Source of the DNA: Aeromicrobium wangtongii
GTDB lineage: Bacteria; Actinomycetota; Actinomycetes; Propionibacteriales; Nocardioidaceae
Reading direction: 5' to 3'
DNA length: 64,000 nt
Assembly (NCBI RefSeq): GCF_024584515.1
Contig: NZ_CP102173.1
Coordinates: 1,054,001-1,118,000 of the forward strand
Part shown: positions 37,625 to 47,381 of the stretch, piece by piece
Position numbering within the stretch: position 1 is the first letter of the stretch
Layout of the letters: every line of letters starts with the position of its first letter
Notes under the pieces: model-generated
Told to the model about the DNA's origin: nothing
What the model saw: the letters and a program-made list of their open reading frames with translations, nothing else
Database searches by the model: none
Position numbers and translations under genes: made by a program

Positions 37625-38860
37625 TCAGGCCCGGTCCGGTGTCCTCGGTGCGCCGGCCAGCGTGTCCTCGAGCATGACCGGCCGGGCCACCACCGTCCCG
37701 AACACCGCGATGAGCCCACCCAGCACGATCAGCCCGATGAGGGAGGCGTCCCAGGAGCCGGTCAGGTCGTGCAGCGCGCCCACCCCGAACGGCCCGAGCC
37801 CTGCGATCAGGTAGCCGAAGCCCTGGGTCGCGACCGACAGGGCGGCGGTGCCGGCCGTCGTGCGGGTGCGCCGGGCGATCATCGTCAGGGTCCACGTGAA
37901 CGCGCCGCCCCCCAGGCCCAGCAGCACCGCCCACAGCCACGGAACCGTCGAGGGCGCCAGCAGCACCCCCAGCCAGCCGGACACGGTCACCGCGGAGAAC
38001 GCCCAGGGCAGGTACGGGCGGTCGCCGATGCGTCCGATCAGCCAGGGCAGCGCCAGCGTCAACGGAATCCCCACGCCGCTGATGACCCCCAGCAGGGTGC
38101 CGGCGTAGCCGTCCGAGACCCCGCTGTCGGTGAGCATCTCGGCGAACCAGCCGAACTGGGCGTAGGCGCCCGCGGACTGCGAGGTGAACAGCAGCACCAT
38201 CGACCACGCCACCGGCGAGCGGGCGATGGCGCGCAGCGGCAACCGTTCGGTCGAGGGCGGCCCGGCATGCACATCGCGTCGCAGCATCAGGAGCCACGGA
38301 ACCAGGGCGATCGCGGCCAGGGCGGCCCACAGACCGATGCCCGGTCGCCAGCCCCCGAAGGCGTCCGACAGGGGGACGGTCGCGATCGACGCCGTGGAGG
38401 CCCCCGCCATGAGGGCCGCCCCGTACAGCGAGCTGACCAGGGGGATGCGGTCGGGGAAGTGCGCCTTGACCAGCGGCGGGAGGATCACGTTGCCCACCGC
38501 GGCGCCGGCCAGCGCCACGACGCTGCACAGGATGAACACGGTCCCGTCGTGGACGACCGAGCGCACCACCAGTCCCACCAGGATCATCGCCAGCACGAGC
38601 GTCGCCGCGTGGTGCAGCCCCAGTCGGCGGACCGCGGCGGCCGATCCGACGCCGAAGACGGCGAAGCACACGACCGGCAGGGTCGTCAGGATGCCGCCGA
38701 CGGTCGCGCTCATGCCCAGGTCGTCGCGCAGTTGCTCCAGGACCACGCCGACGCTGGCGACCGCGACCCGCAGGTTCGCCGCGAGCAGGACGATCGCGGC
38801 GCCGACCAGCAGGCGGCCGCCTGCGGAGGGCTGCGGGGGAGAGGTCGTCACCGGGCCCAT
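37625..38860 (-). CDS. MFS transporter, CynX/NimT-like
   Basis: 411 residues, 12 predicted transmembrane helices, major facilitator superfamily. The first helix contains LAANLRVAVASVGVVLEQL, which resembles the CynX/NimT (cyanate/nitroimidazole) subfamily. There is a longer cytoplasmic loop near the middle (about 190-215) with PPSTERLPLRAIARS. ATG 38860 is chosen; an in-frame GTG 12 nt downstream is possible. It is inverted relative to the two radical-SAM partner genes that it separates. The substrate is unknown. Confidence 0.82.
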   Translation of the reverse strand: MGPVTTSPPQPSAGGRLLVGAAIVLLAANLRVAVASVGVVLEQLRDDLGMSATVGGILTTLPVVCFAVFGVGSAAAVRRLGLHHAATLVLAMILVGLVVRSVVHDGTVFILCSVVALAGAAVGNVILPPLVKAHFPDRIPLVSSLYGAALMAGASTASIATVPLSDAFGGWRPGIGLWAALAAIALVPWLLMLRRDVHAGPPSTERLPLRAIARSPVAWSMVLLFTSQSAGAYAQFGWFAEMLTDSGVSDGYAGTLLGVISGVGIPLTLALPWLIGRIGDRPYLPWAFSAVTVSGWLGVLLAPSTVPWLWAVLLGLGGGAFTWTLTMIARRTRTTAGTAALSVATQGFGYLIAGLGPFGVGALHDLTGSWDASLIGLIVLGGLIAVFGTVVARPVMLEDTLAGAPRTPDRA

Positions 38861-38880
38861 TGTGCCGTTGTTCGCGCGGG

Positions 38881-38886
38881 TAACAT
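38881..38886 (+). promoter_or_regulatory. -10 hexamer (leaderless) of the DUF2344 gene
   Basis: TAACAT ends 6 nt before GTG 38893, with CGACGG between. Confidence 0.55.
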
Positions 38887-38892
38887 CGACGG

Positions 38893-39657
38893 GTGACGAC
38901 CCTCGAGGGAACCCCGAATCCCGAAGCACCGAACCCGCAGCTGCCGATCGTGCAGAAGCTGCGCATCCGTTACGCCAAGCGCGGTCGCCTCCGGTTCACC
39001 AGCCACCGCGACTTCGCCCGCGCGTTCGAGCGGGCGGTCCGCCGCGCCGGCATCCCGATCGGCTTCTCGTCGGGCTTCACCCCGCACCCCAAGATCTCGT
39101 ACGCGAACGCCTCGCCCACCGGTGCGGCCAGCGAGGCGGAGTACCTGGAGATCGGCATGACCAGCCCGTGCGACGCCGACGAGGTCCGCCGGCTGCTCGA
39201 CGAGGCCCTGCCCCCCGGCCTGGACATCGTCGACGTCGTGGTCGCGCGGCCGGGAGCGCTTGCGGACCGGCTGGAGGGCAGCGAGTGGCAGATCGTCCTG
39301 CCCGGTGTCACCGGCGAGCACGCGCAGTCCGCGGTCGACGGGTTCCTGTCCGCGGACGAGGTCCTGATCGAGCGGATGATGAAGAAAGGGCTCCGGACGC
39401 TCGACTGCCGCGCCGCGGTGCTGCGACTGTCTGCGCGTTCTGGCGAGACTCAGGCAGGGGCATGTGCGATACTGGACGTGGTCGTGCGACACGACACACC
39501 GTCGATACGACCAGACGACGTTCTTGCCGGACTCCGGTCCAGCGGGGGCCTCGAGCTCGAGCAGACGCCCATCGCGACTCGCTTGGCCCAAGGTCCTCTC
39601 GACCCGGAAGAAGGCTCGGTAGGCGATCCACTTGCCTTCGACCGCGACGCATCCTGA
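38893..39657 (+). CDS. TIGR03936/DUF2344 radical-SAM-linked protein
   Basis: 254 residues. The KLRIRYAKRGRLRFTSHRDF opening and the IPIGFSSGFTPHPKISYA segment (about 57-74) are the DUF2344 signature. It is the usual partner of the TIGR03960 radical SAM protein; in many bacteria the two are adjacent or fused and lie before rne/rng and rplU. Here the partner lies 1.6 kb upstream across an inserted MFS gene. The last 30 residues (from GLELEQT) are low in conservation. The function of the pair is not established. Confidence 0.85.
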   Translation: MTTLEGTPNPEAPNPQLPIVQKLRIRYAKRGRLRFTSHRDFARAFERAVRRAGIPIGFSSGFTPHPKISYANASPTGAASEAEYLEIGMTSPCDADEVRRLLDEALPPGLDIVDVVVARPGALADRLEGSEWQIVLPGVTGEHAQSAVDGFLSADEVLIERMMKKGLRTLDCRAAVLRLSARSGETQAGACAILDVVVRHDTPSIRPDDVLAGLRSSGGLELEQTPIATRLAQGPLDPEEGSVGDPLAFDRDAS

Positions 39658-39824
39658 TCGGATGCCGACCGCGGCGGCAGGTGTGGGAGTCGATGTGACA
39701 AACCGGAGCACGCCGTCACACCCAGGCGCGTGGCGCAGGGGTTGACCGAACTTAGAGGTCCGCACCGCCGGGCCGCATACGTGCCCCGGGCCGATCCAGA
39801 TCGGCGCAGGGCGAAGGAGAGCGC

Positions 39825-42395
39825 ATGCTCGACGACAACGAGACACAGAACGACAGCACCCCCGAAGCGCCGCGCACTCGTCGCAGGGCCGCCGGACGGC
39901 CTGCAGGCCCGCCGGCGGCGGTGAGCTTCGCGGCGCCGGTCGCCCCGCCGGCCAAGCGCGCGGCGAAGAAGGCCGCCGCCGAGCCGGCTGACGACGACGT
40001 CGTCGAGGTCCGGGTCAAGAAGGCCCCGGCCAAGCGTCCGGCCAAGAAGGCCGCCGCGAAGCCTGAGCCCGAGACGCTGCCGCTGGACCAGGACGAGGCG
40101 GACGAGCCCGAGGCAGAACACGCCCCGGCGCCCACGACGCCCGCCCCGGGGGCGACCGCTGCGATGTTCCAGGCCCCCGAGCCCGGTCTCGCCCCGGCCC
40201 GTCCCAAGCCCGTCGAGGTCGACGAGAGCAGCGTCGATGACGCCGATGACGGCGACAGCGACGACGAGGAGGACCCGGACGCGCCGCGTCGCCGCCGCCG
40301 CAGCCGTGGCGGCCGCCGCCGGCGCAAGGGCGAGACGGACACCGACACCGACGAGTCGTCCGAGGACGACAGCGACGAGACCGAGGACGACGGCAACGGC
40401 GGCACCCGCCGGCGCCGCCGCCGGGCCCGTGCCGGCGAGGGCGCCGACACGCAGCCCGATGACCCCGAGAACACCGTGGTGCGCGTCCGCAACGGCCGCA
40501 GCGCCGAGGACGAGATCACCGGCGTGCAGGGCTCGACGCGCCTCGAGGCCAAGAAGCAGCGCCGCCGCGAGGGCCGCGAGGCCGGCCGTCGCCGCGCCCC
40601 GATCGTGTCGGAGGCCGAGTTCCTGGCCCGCCGCGAGTCGGTCAAGCGCGAGATGGTCGTGCGTCAGCGCGACGACTACACGCAGATCGCCGTCATCGAG
40701 GACAACGTCCTGGTCGAGCACTACGTCGCCCGCGAGTCGCAGACCTCGATCATCGGCAACGTGTACCTGGGCAAGGTCCAGAACGTCCTGCCGAGCATGG
40801 AGGCCGCCTTCGTCGACATCGGCGCCGGGCGCAATGCCGTGCTCTACGCGGGTGAGGTCGACTGGACGACGCTCGGCAACGGCAAGGCCCGCAAGATCGA
40901 GGACGCGCTGTCGCCCGGCCAGACCATCTTGGTGCAGGTCAGCAAGGACCCGATCGGTCAGAAGGGTGCCCGTCTGACCAGCCAGGTCAGCCTCCCGGGC
41001 CGGTTCCTGGTGCTCGTCCCCGGCGGCCAGACCAGCGGCATCTCGCGCAAGCTCCCCGAGAACGAGCGCACCCGGCTCAAGACCCTCCTCAAGGAGGTCC
41101 TGCCCGAAAACACCGGCGTCATCGTGCGCACGGCCGCCGAGGGTGCCACCGAGGAGCAGCTGACGCGCGACGTCACCGCCCTGTCGGCGCGCTGGGAGGT
41201 CATCGAGGGCAAGGTGGCCGCCGGCAACGCCCCCGAGCTGCTGTACTCCGAGCCCGATCTGATGATCAAGGTCGTCCGTGACCTGTTCAACGAGGACTTC
41301 CACGGCCTGGTCGTCGAGGGCGATGACGCCTGGGACATGATCAAGGGCTACATCGACCACGTCGCCCCCGATCTGGCCGATCGGGTCAAGCGGTGGGACA
41401 ACCCCGAGGTCGACGCCTTCACGTCGTACCGCCTCGACGAGCAGATCCACAAGGCGCTGGACCGCAAGGTCTTCCTGCCGTCGGGTGGCTCCCTGGTCAT
41501 CGACCGCACCGAGGCCATGACCGTCGTCGACGTCAACACCGGCAAGTACACCGGCTCCGGAGGAAATCTGGAGGAGACGGTCACCAAGAACAACCTCGAG
41601 GCCGCGGAGGAGGTCGTCCGTCAGCTGCGGCTGCGCGACATCGGCGGCATCATCGTGGTCGACTTCATCGACATGGTGCTGGAGAGCAACCGCGACCTGG
41701 TGCTGCGACGCCTCGTCGAGTGCCTCGGCCGTGACCGCACCCGTCACCAGGTGGCAGAGGTCACCTCGCTGGGTCTGGTGCAGATGACCCGCAAGCGCAT
41801 CGGCACCGGCCTGCTGGAGTCGTTCAGCCACGAGTGCGAGCACTGCCACGGTCGCGGCGTCGTCATCCAGGACGTCCCGGTCGAGCCCAAGCGCGACGAG
41901 CCCCGACGCGGATCGCGCGGCGGCCGCGGAGGCAACGGCGGCGGTGGACGTGGCACCAGCGGCAGCAACAACAACGGCGGCGGCAACCGTGGTGGCGGCC
42001 CGAAGCCGGAGGAGCCCAAGGCCGATCAGCCGAAGGCCGAGCAGCCGGCGGTCGAGCAGCCTGCTGTCGAGCAGCCCAAGGCGGAGGTTCCCAAGCCCGA
42101 GGTCCCGAAGCCTGCTGCCGTCGAGCAGTCGAAGCAGACGGAGCCGACGTCGCAGGACGCCCCGGTCGCGGCACCCGTCGCCCCGGCCGCCGAGGCGCCT
42201 GCCCCTGAACCGGCCGCGCAGCCCGAGGCCTCAGCACCCGCTGAGAAGCCCGCAACGACCCGACGGACCACGCGCAAGCGTGGCTCCGCCACCAAGCCCG
42301 CCGGTCCTCCGGCGCCCCCCGAGTCGCGCCCTTTAGACGGTGGTGGCAACGGGGGAGATGACCCCGTTTTGACCAGCGAGGGTCAGGCTCCGTAA
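39825..42395 (+). CDS. rne: Ribonuclease E/G
   Basis: 856 residues. The N-terminal 280 residues are low-complexity: Lys/Ala-rich (KKAAAKPEPE), acidic (DDGDSDDEEDPD) and Arg-rich blocks. The S1 RNA-binding domain (about 300-370) is followed by the DNase-I-like catalytic domain with Asp in VVDVNTGKYTG (about 569) and VVDFIDMV (about 611). The Zn-link CEHCHGRG lies at about 672. The C-terminal 180 residues are Pro/Lys/Glu rich and probably a scaffold for other RNA-decay proteins. Having the low-complexity arms on both sides of the core is the actinobacterial pattern. Confidence 0.93.
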   Translation: MLDDNETQNDSTPEAPRTRRRAAGRPAGPPAAVSFAAPVAPPAKRAAKKAAAEPADDDVVEVRVKKAPAKRPAKKAAAKPEPETLPLDQDEADEPEAEHAPAPTTPAPGATAAMFQAPEPGLAPARPKPVEVDESSVDDADDGDSDDEEDPDAPRRRRRSRGGRRRRKGETDTDTDESSEDDSDETEDDGNGGTRRRRRRARAGEGADTQPDDPENTVVRVRNGRSAEDEITGVQGSTRLEAKKQRRREGREAGRRRAPIVSEAEFLARRESVKREMVVRQRDDYTQIAVIEDNVLVEHYVARESQTSIIGNVYLGKVQNVLPSMEAAFVDIGAGRNAVLYAGEVDWTTLGNGKARKIEDALSPGQTILVQVSKDPIGQKGARLTSQVSLPGRFLVLVPGGQTSGISRKLPENERTRLKTLLKEVLPENTGVIVRTAAEGATEEQLTRDVTALSARWEVIEGKVAAGNAPELLYSEPDLMIKVVRDLFNEDFHGLVVEGDDAWDMIKGYIDHVAPDLADRVKRWDNPEVDAFTSYRLDEQIHKALDRKVFLPSGGSLVIDRTEAMTVVDVNTGKYTGSGGNLEETVTKNNLEAAEEVVRQLRLRDIGGIIVVDFIDMVLESNRDLVLRRLVECLGRDRTRHQVAEVTSLGLVQMTRKRIGTGLLESFSHECEHCHGRGVVIQDVPVEPKRDEPRRGSRGGRGGNGGGGRGTSGSNNNGGGNRGGGPKPEEPKADQPKAEQPAVEQPAVEQPKAEVPKPEVPKPAAVEQSKQTEPTSQDAPVAAPVAPAAEAPAPEPAAQPEASAPAEKPATTRRTTRKRGSATKPAGPPAPPESRPLDGGGNGGDDPVLTSEGQAP

Positions 42396-42398
42396 ACT
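42369..42398 (+). promoter_or_regulatory. Promoter of rplU-rpmA
   Basis: TTGACC (42369-42374), an 18-bp spacer and TAAACT (42393-42398); the -10 contains the TAA stop of the RNase E gene. The predicted start is near 42405, giving a leader of about 85 nt before rplU. The leader begins with a GGTGCGC/GCGCCCC imperfect hairpin. Confidence 0.6.
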
Positions 42399-42490
42399 AG
42401 TCCTTCGGTGCGCTGTGCGCCCCGTTCTTGTGCCGTCCTACAGGTCTTGTGGGTCGCGCCCCCAGATGTGAAATGAGTGAGGATTCCGTG

Positions 42491-42796
42491 GTGTACGCAA
42501 TCGTGCGCAGTGGCGGCAACCAGCAGAAGGTTGCTGTCGGCGACGTCATCGAGATCGACAAGGTCACCCAGGCCGAAGGTGAGTCTCTCTCCCTTCCCGC
42601 CGTGCTGTTCGTTGACGGCGAGAAGGTGACGGCCGACGCCGACTCCCTGGCCAAGATCACCGTCACGGCTGAGGTTCTCGGCCTGACGAAGGGTCCCAAG
42701 ATCGTGATCCAGAAGTACAAGAACAAGACCGGCTACAAGAAGCGTCAGGGTCACCGTCAGAAGTACACCCAGGTGAAGATCACCGGGATCAAGTAG
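42491..42796 (+). CDS. rplU: Large ribosomal subunit protein bL21
   Basis: 101 residues, full-length L21. The [17 protein letters not shown] opening and the C-terminal YKKRQGHRQ segment are the family signature. GTG 42491 is preferred because AGTGAGGA lies 7 nt before it. The adjacent GTG 42488 would add one residue and is 4 nt from the same Shine-Dalgarno. It is the first gene of the rplU-rpmA unit; 11 bp separate it from rpmA. Confidence 0.97.
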   Translation: MYAIVRSGGNQQKVAVGDVIEIDKVTQAEGESLSLPAVLFVDGEKVTADADSLAKITVTAEVLGLTKGPKIVIQKYKNKTGYKKRQGHRQKYTQVKITGIK

Positions 42797-42807
42797 AGGA
42801 CTGAGAC

Positions 42808-43086
42808 ATGGCACACAAAAAGGGCGCAGCGTCCACCAAGAACGGCCGCGACTCCAATGCACAACGACTGGGTGTGAAGCGCTTCGGCGGTCAGCTCGTC
42901 AACGCCGGCGAGATCATCGTCCGTCAGCGTGGCACCCACTTCCACCCCGGCACCAACGTCGGTCGTGGCGGCGATGACACGCTCTTCGCGCTGTCCGCCG
43001 GTTCGGTCGAGTTCGGCCGTCGTCGTGGACGCAAGGTCGTCAACATCGTCCCGGCCGACCTCGTCGTCGCCAGCCCGGCCGAGTAG
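42808..43086 (+). CDS. rpmA: Large ribosomal subunit protein bL27
   Basis: 92 residues. The [20 protein letters not shown] opening is the untruncated bL27 N-terminus, so no Prp-type cleavage extension is present. The [21 protein letters not shown] centre is typical. It reaches towards the peptidyl-transferase centre of the 50S subunit. A strong intrinsic terminator follows 52 bp after the stop. Confidence 0.97.
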   Translation: MAHKKGAASTKNGRDSNAQRLGVKRFGGQLVNAGEIIVRQRGTHFHPGTNVGRGGDDTLFALSAGSVEFGRRRGRKVVNIVPADLVVASPAE

Positions 43087-43138
43087 CAACACCCGAACAC
43101 TGCACTACCCGATTCACTTCACGAATCAGCTCAGTTTC

Positions 43139-43184
43139 ACGAAGGGGCCGTCCGCTGGTGCGGGCTGGCCCCTTCGTCCCTTTA
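43139..43184 (+). terminator. Intrinsic terminator after rpmA
   Basis: ACGAAGGGGCC (43139-43149) and GGCCCCTTCGT (43167-43177) form an 11-bp perfect stem with a 17-nt loop, followed by CCCTTTAT. Confidence 0.8.
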
Positions 43185-43263
43185 TGGACAACCTTTGTTT
43201 GCGGCCCAGGGCCGCTACCAGAGTTCACGGCCCCTCGGGGGCCCAGCACGAGAGGACCGGCCG

Positions 43264-44802
43264 GTGGCTGTCCCCAGCTTCGTCGACAAGGTGACGCTTC
43301 ACGTCGCGGGAGGATCCGGTGGCGACGGCGTCGCATCGGTGCATCGCGAGAAGTTCAAGCCGCTCGGTGGTCCCGACGGCGGTAACGGCGGCAACGGCGG
43401 CAGTGTGATTCTTGCCGTCGGTGCCGATGTCACCACCCTGATCGACTACCACCACGAGCCGCATCGCCGCGGCACCAACGGCGCCCCCGGTGCCGGCAGC
43501 AACCGCAGCGGCAGCAATGGCGAGGACCTCGTCCTGCGCGTCCCCGACGGCACCGTCGTGCGGGACGAGTCCGGTGAGGTGCTGGCCGACCTGATCGGGC
43601 CCGGCACCGAGCTGGTCATCGCCGCCGGCGGCCGTGGCGGCCTCGGCAACGCCGCGCTCGCATCGTCCAAGCGCAAGGCCCCGGGCTTCGCCCTCAAGGG
43701 CGAGCCGGGCGACGAGCGCACGATCACCCTCGAGCTCAAGGTCGTCGCCGACATCGGTCTGATCGGCTTCCCGAGCGCGGGCAAGTCCAGCCTGATCGCC
43801 TCGCTGTCGCGCGCGCGTCCCAAGATCGCGGACTACCCGTTCACGACGCTCGCGCCCAACCTGGGCGTCGTCACGGCCGGCTCGACGACGTTCACGGTCG
43901 CCGACGTCCCCGGACTGATCGAGGGCGCCAGCGAAGGACGTGGCCTCGGCCACGACTTCCTGCGTCACGTCGAGCGCTGCGCCGCACTGGTGCACGTCAT
44001 CGACTGCGCGACCGTCGACCCGGGCCGCGACCCGCTGACCGACCTCGACGTCATCGAGGCCGAGCTCAAGGCGTACTCCGAGGCCACCGGCAGCGACCTG
44101 CTGGACCGTCCGCGGCTCGTGGCGCTGAACAAGACCGACGTCCCCGATGCCAAGCAGATCGCCGAGTTCGTCCGTCCCGAGCTCGAGGAGCGGGGTCTGG
44201 ACGTCTACGAGGTGTCGGCCGCGAGCCACGCCGGCCTGCGCGAGCTGTCGTTCGCGATGGCCGAGATCGTCGCATCGCGTCGCGCGGCGACGCCGGTCGC
44301 CGAGGTCACCCGCATCGTGCTGCGCCCCAAGGCCGAAGCCGGTGTCGGTCGTGAGTTCACGATCACCCAGGTCAACGGCCAGTGGGTCGTGCGCGGTGAG
44401 AAGCCCAGGCGCTGGGTGCGTCAGACCGACTTCAGCAATGACGAGGCCGTCGGCTTCCTCGCCGACCGGCTCAACCGGCTGGGTGTCGAGGACGAGCTGC
44501 TCAAGCTGGGTGCCGCCGCTGGCGACGACGTCGTCATCGGCGACGAGGCCGATGCGGTCGTGTTCGACTTCGACCCGCAGATCACCGCCGGTGCCGAGGT
44601 ACTCGGACGCCGCGGCGAGGACCTGCGCATCGATCAGTCCGATCGCCGCACCAATGTGCAGCGCCGCGAGGAGCTCGCCGCCCGCAGGGCGTTCGAGGCC
44701 GAGCAGCGTGAGGCGCGGTCGCAGACCCGCGAGCCCGACTGGAGCTTCCCCGAGGACGATCCGGCGCTGGACGGAGACCTGGGCGACGAGGACAAGATCT
44801 AA
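43264..44802 (+). CDS. obgE: GTPase ObgE (CgtA)
   Basis: 512 residues. The Gly-rich OBG fold (about 3-158, with [13 protein letters not shown]) is followed by the G domain with G1 [10 protein letters not shown] (about 166-175), G3 [11 protein letters not shown] (about 213-223) and NKTD (about 291-294). An OCT domain follows (about 355-430) and then an acidic tail of about 80 residues ending in [11 protein letters not shown], which is longer than average. It binds the 50S subunit late in assembly. GTG 43264 lies 6 nt after GAGAGGA. The next gene starts at the first base after its stop. Confidence 0.94.
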   Translation: MAVPSFVDKVTLHVAGGSGGDGVASVHREKFKPLGGPDGGNGGNGGSVILAVGADVTTLIDYHHEPHRRGTNGAPGAGSNRSGSNGEDLVLRVPDGTVVRDESGEVLADLIGPGTELVIAAGGRGGLGNAALASSKRKAPGFALKGEPGDERTITLELKVVADIGLIGFPSAGKSSLIASLSRARPKIADYPFTTLAPNLGVVTAGSTTFTVADVPGLIEGASEGRGLGHDFLRHVERCAALVHVIDCATVDPGRDPLTDLDVIEAELKAYSEATGSDLLDRPRLVALNKTDVPDAKQIAEFVRPELEERGLDVYEVSAASHAGLRELSFAMAEIVASRRAATPVAEVTRIVLRPKAEAGVGREFTITQVNGQWVVRGEKPRRWVRQTDFSNDEAVGFLADRLNRLGVEDELLKLGAAAGDDVVIGDEADAVVFDFDPQITAGAEVLGRRGEDLRIDQSDRRTNVQRREELAARRAFEAEQREARSQTREPDWSFPEDDPALDGDLGDEDKI

Positions 44803-45891
44803 GTGACTCGCATCGTCGTCAAGGTCGGCTCGTCGTCGCTCAGCTCGGCGAGCGGCGGCCTCGACGGCGAGCGGGTCGACGCACTGGTCGATGCGCTCGC
44901 CGCAGCGCGTGAGCGGGGCGACGAGATCGTGCTGGTCAGCTCCGGCGCCATCGCCGCCGGGCTGGCGCCGTTGGGCCTGACCCGTCGACCCCGCGACCTC
45001 GCGACCCAGCAGGCGGCGGCCAGCGTCGGCCAGGGCGCGCTGATCGCCCGGTACGCGGAGCGGTTCTCCAGTCACGGCCTCGTGGTGGGCCAGGTGCTGC
45101 TGACCGCCGATGACGTGACCCGGCGCAGTCACTACCGCAATGCCTTCCAGACCTTCGCCCGGCTGCTCGAGTTCGGTGTGGTGCCGATCGTCAACGAGAA
45201 CGACACCGTGGCCACCAGCGAGATCCGCTTCGGCGACAACGACCGGCTCGCGGCGCTGGTGTCGCACCTGGTCCACGCCGACCGCCTCGTGCTGCTGTCG
45301 GACGTCGACGGGCTGTACAGCGGAGATCCCCGGCTGCCGGACTCGCACGTCATCAGCGACGTCCGCGGCGAGGACGACCTGGCAGCCCTCGACATCGCGC
45401 GGCCCAGCGCGTCCGCGATCGGCACCGGCGGCATGGTCACGAAGGTCGAGGCCGCGCGGATCGCGACCGGCGCCGGCATCCCGGTGCTGCTGACCTCGGC
45501 GGCCCACGCCGCCGCTGCGCTCGAGGACGGTCCGGTCGGCACCCGGTTCCACGCCACCGGCCGCCGGCGCCCGACCCGGTTGCTGTGGCTGGCGCACGCG
45601 AGCCACACCCAGGGACGGGTGAGCCTGGACGCGGGCGCCGTGCGTGCCGTGGGGCTGCGCAAGGCCTCGCTGCTGCCCGCCGGCATCACCGCGGTGAGCG
45701 GGACGTTCTCGGCGGGGGACCCGATCGACATGGTCGGTCCCGATGGCGTCGTGATCGCCCGCGGCATCATCAACTACGACAGTGCCGAGCTGCCCGAGCT
45801 GATGGGCCGCTCCACGCACGAGCTCGCCGCCGAGCTGGGCGCGGAGTACGAGCGCGAGGTCGTCCACCGCGACGACCTGATCCTGGTCTGA
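44803..45891 (+). CDS. proB: Glutamate 5-kinase
   Basis: 362 residues. The amino-acid-kinase domain (about 1-255) has [18 protein letters not shown] and the NENDTVA and [12 protein letters not shown] segments. A C-terminal PUA domain (about 270-355) is present. It carries out the first step of proline synthesis from glutamate. The GTG start directly abuts the obgE stop, as is common in actinobacteria. A gap of 44 bp, containing a new -10, precedes proA. Confidence 0.95.
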   Translation: MTRIVVKVGSSSLSSASGGLDGERVDALVDALAAARERGDEIVLVSSGAIAAGLAPLGLTRRPRDLATQQAAASVGQGALIARYAERFSSHGLVVGQVLLTADDVTRRSHYRNAFQTFARLLEFGVVPIVNENDTVATSEIRFGDNDRLAALVSHLVHADRLVLLSDVDGLYSGDPRLPDSHVISDVRGEDDLAALDIARPSASAIGTGGMVTKVEAARIATGAGIPVLLTSAAHAAAALEDGPVGTRFHATGRRRPTRLLWLAHASHTQGRVSLDAGAVRAVGLRKASLLPAGITAVSGTFSAGDPIDMVGPDGVVIARGIINYDSAELPELMGRSTHELAAELGAEYEREVVHRDDLILV

Positions 45892-45922
45892 CCGGCGACC
45901 CCGGCCGCGACGGGCAGCGGCC

Positions 45923-45928
45923 TAGGAT
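45923..45928 (+). promoter_or_regulatory. -10 hexamer (leaderless) of proA
   Basis: TAGGAT ends 7 nt before ATG 45936. Confidence 0.5.
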
Positions 45929-45935
45929 TGTCCTC

Positions 45936-47183
45936 ATGAAGGACCAGGTCCACTCCGCTGCCCGCCGCGCCCGCATCGCCGCCGCCACCCTCGCCGCCAC
46001 GAAGCGGGTCGACAAGGACGCCGCGCTGCACGCGATGGCCGACGCGCTCGTCGACCGCACCGCGTCGATCCTGGCGGCCAATGCGCTCGACGTCGAGACG
46101 GCCACGGCCGCGGGCACGGGCGAGAACGTGATCGACCGCCTGCGCCTGGACGCCGACCGGGTGGCCGCGTTCGCGCAGGGCATCCGTGACGTGGCCGCCC
46201 TGCCCGACCCCGTCGGTGAGATCGTCCGCGGCTCGACCCTGCCCAACGGCCTGCGCATGCAGCAGGTGCGCGTCCCCATGGGCGTCATCGGGATGATCTA
46301 CGAGGGACGCCCCAATGTCACCGCCGACGCCGCCGCGATCTGTCTCAAGGCCGGCAGCGCGGTCCTGCTGCGTGGCTCGTCGTCCGCAGCCCGGTCGAAC
46401 GCCGCGATCATCGACATCATGCGCGACGCCGTCGCCGTGACGGGGCTGCCGGCGGACGTGATCCAGCAGATCTCCGCCGACGACAGGTCCTCGTCGACCC
46501 ACCTGATGCAGGCGCGGGGGCTGGTCGACCTGGTGATCCCGCGCGGGGGAGCCGGGCTGATCCAGGCCGTCGTCGAGCAGTCGACCGTCCCGGTGATCGA
46601 GACCGGCATCGGCAACTGCCACGTCTACGTCGATGCCGACGCCGATCTGGACATGGCCCTGGCGATCGTCATGAACGCCAAGACGCAGCGCACCAGCGTG
46701 TGCAACGCCGCCGAGTCGCTGCTGGTGCACAAGGCCGTCGCGGACGCCTTCGTGCCGCGCGTGGTCCGCGCGCTGCAGGACGCCGGCGTCACGGTGCACG
46801 GCGATCCCGCGTTCTGCGACGCCGATGCGGACGTCGTGGCAGCGACCGATGACGACTACGCCACGGAGTACCTGTCGCTGGACATCTCGGCGCGGGTCGT
46901 GGAGTCCATCGACGAGGCGATCGCCCACGTGCGCACGTTCTCCTCGGGGCACACCGAGGCGATCGTCACCTCGTCGCTGGCGGCCGCGCAGCGATTCACC
47001 GCAGGCGTCGACTCGGCCGCGGTCATGGTCAACGCCTCCACCCGGTTCACCGACGGGGCCGAGCTGGGCTTCGGCGCGGAGATCGGCATCTCCACGCAGA
47101 AGCTGCACGCCCGCGGCCCGATGGGCCTGGCGGAGATGACCACGACGACGTATGTCGTCACCGGCGACGGTCACGTGCGCTGA
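45936..47183 (+). CDS. proA: Glutamate-5-semialdehyde (gamma-glutamyl phosphate) reductase
   Basis: 415 residues, aldehyde dehydrogenase superfamily. The catalytic Cys lies in [10 protein letters not shown] (about 253), and the [19 protein letters not shown] segment (about 112-130) is the ProA cofactor loop. It reduces gamma-glutamyl phosphate produced by ProB. No Shine-Dalgarno precedes the ATG. Confidence 0.95.
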   Translation: MKDQVHSAARRARIAAATLAATKRVDKDAALHAMADALVDRTASILAANALDVETATAAGTGENVIDRLRLDADRVAAFAQGIRDVAALPDPVGEIVRGSTLPNGLRMQQVRVPMGVIGMIYEGRPNVTADAAAICLKAGSAVLLRGSSSAARSNAAIIDIMRDAVAVTGLPADVIQQISADDRSSSTHLMQARGLVDLVIPRGGAGLIQAVVEQSTVPVIETGIGNCHVYVDADADLDMALAIVMNAKTQRTSVCNAAESLLVHKAVADAFVPRVVRALQDAGVTVHGDPAFCDADADVVAATDDDYATEYLSLDISARVVESIDEAIAHVRTFSSGHTEAIVTSSLAAAQRFTAGVDSAAVMVNASTRFTDGAELGFGAEIGISTQKLHARGPMGLAEMTTTTYVVTGDGHVR

Positions 47184-47211
47184 CGCCTCGCCGGCCGTCA
47201 GACCGCACTGA

Positions 47212-47217
47212 TAACCT
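47212..47217 (+). promoter_or_regulatory. -10 hexamer (leaderless) of the 50-residue membrane protein
   Basis: TAACCT ends 6 nt before ATG 47224, with GTGGCC between. Confidence 0.5.
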
Positions 47218-47223
47218 GTGGCC

Positions 47224-47376
47224 ATGCATTCGTTTCTCGTCGCCGCCGAAGAGTCCGAGCACCAGCTGCGTGACATCGGAATCGATCCCTTCGGGGTGGG
47301 CGCGATCGCGCTGGTCATCCTGATCGTCCTCGTCCTCGGACTGCTGGCCTTCGGCAAGGGCCGCGAGCACTCCTGA
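47224..47376 (+). CDS. 50-residue single-pass membrane protein between proA and nadD
   Basis: A 51-codon frame encodes [20 protein letters not shown], then a hydrophobic run of about 20 residues (about 24-44, [20 protein letters not shown]) and a basic tail GKGREHS. Such small proteins with one central or C-terminal helix occur in front of nadD in other actinobacteria. The leaderless promoter and the match between hydrophobic run and TM length support it being real. It is 5 bp from nadD. The function is unknown. Confidence 0.65.
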   Translation: MHSFLVAAEESEHQLRDIGIDPFGVGAIALVILIVLVLGLLAFGKGREHS

Positions 47377-47381
47377 CGCCC

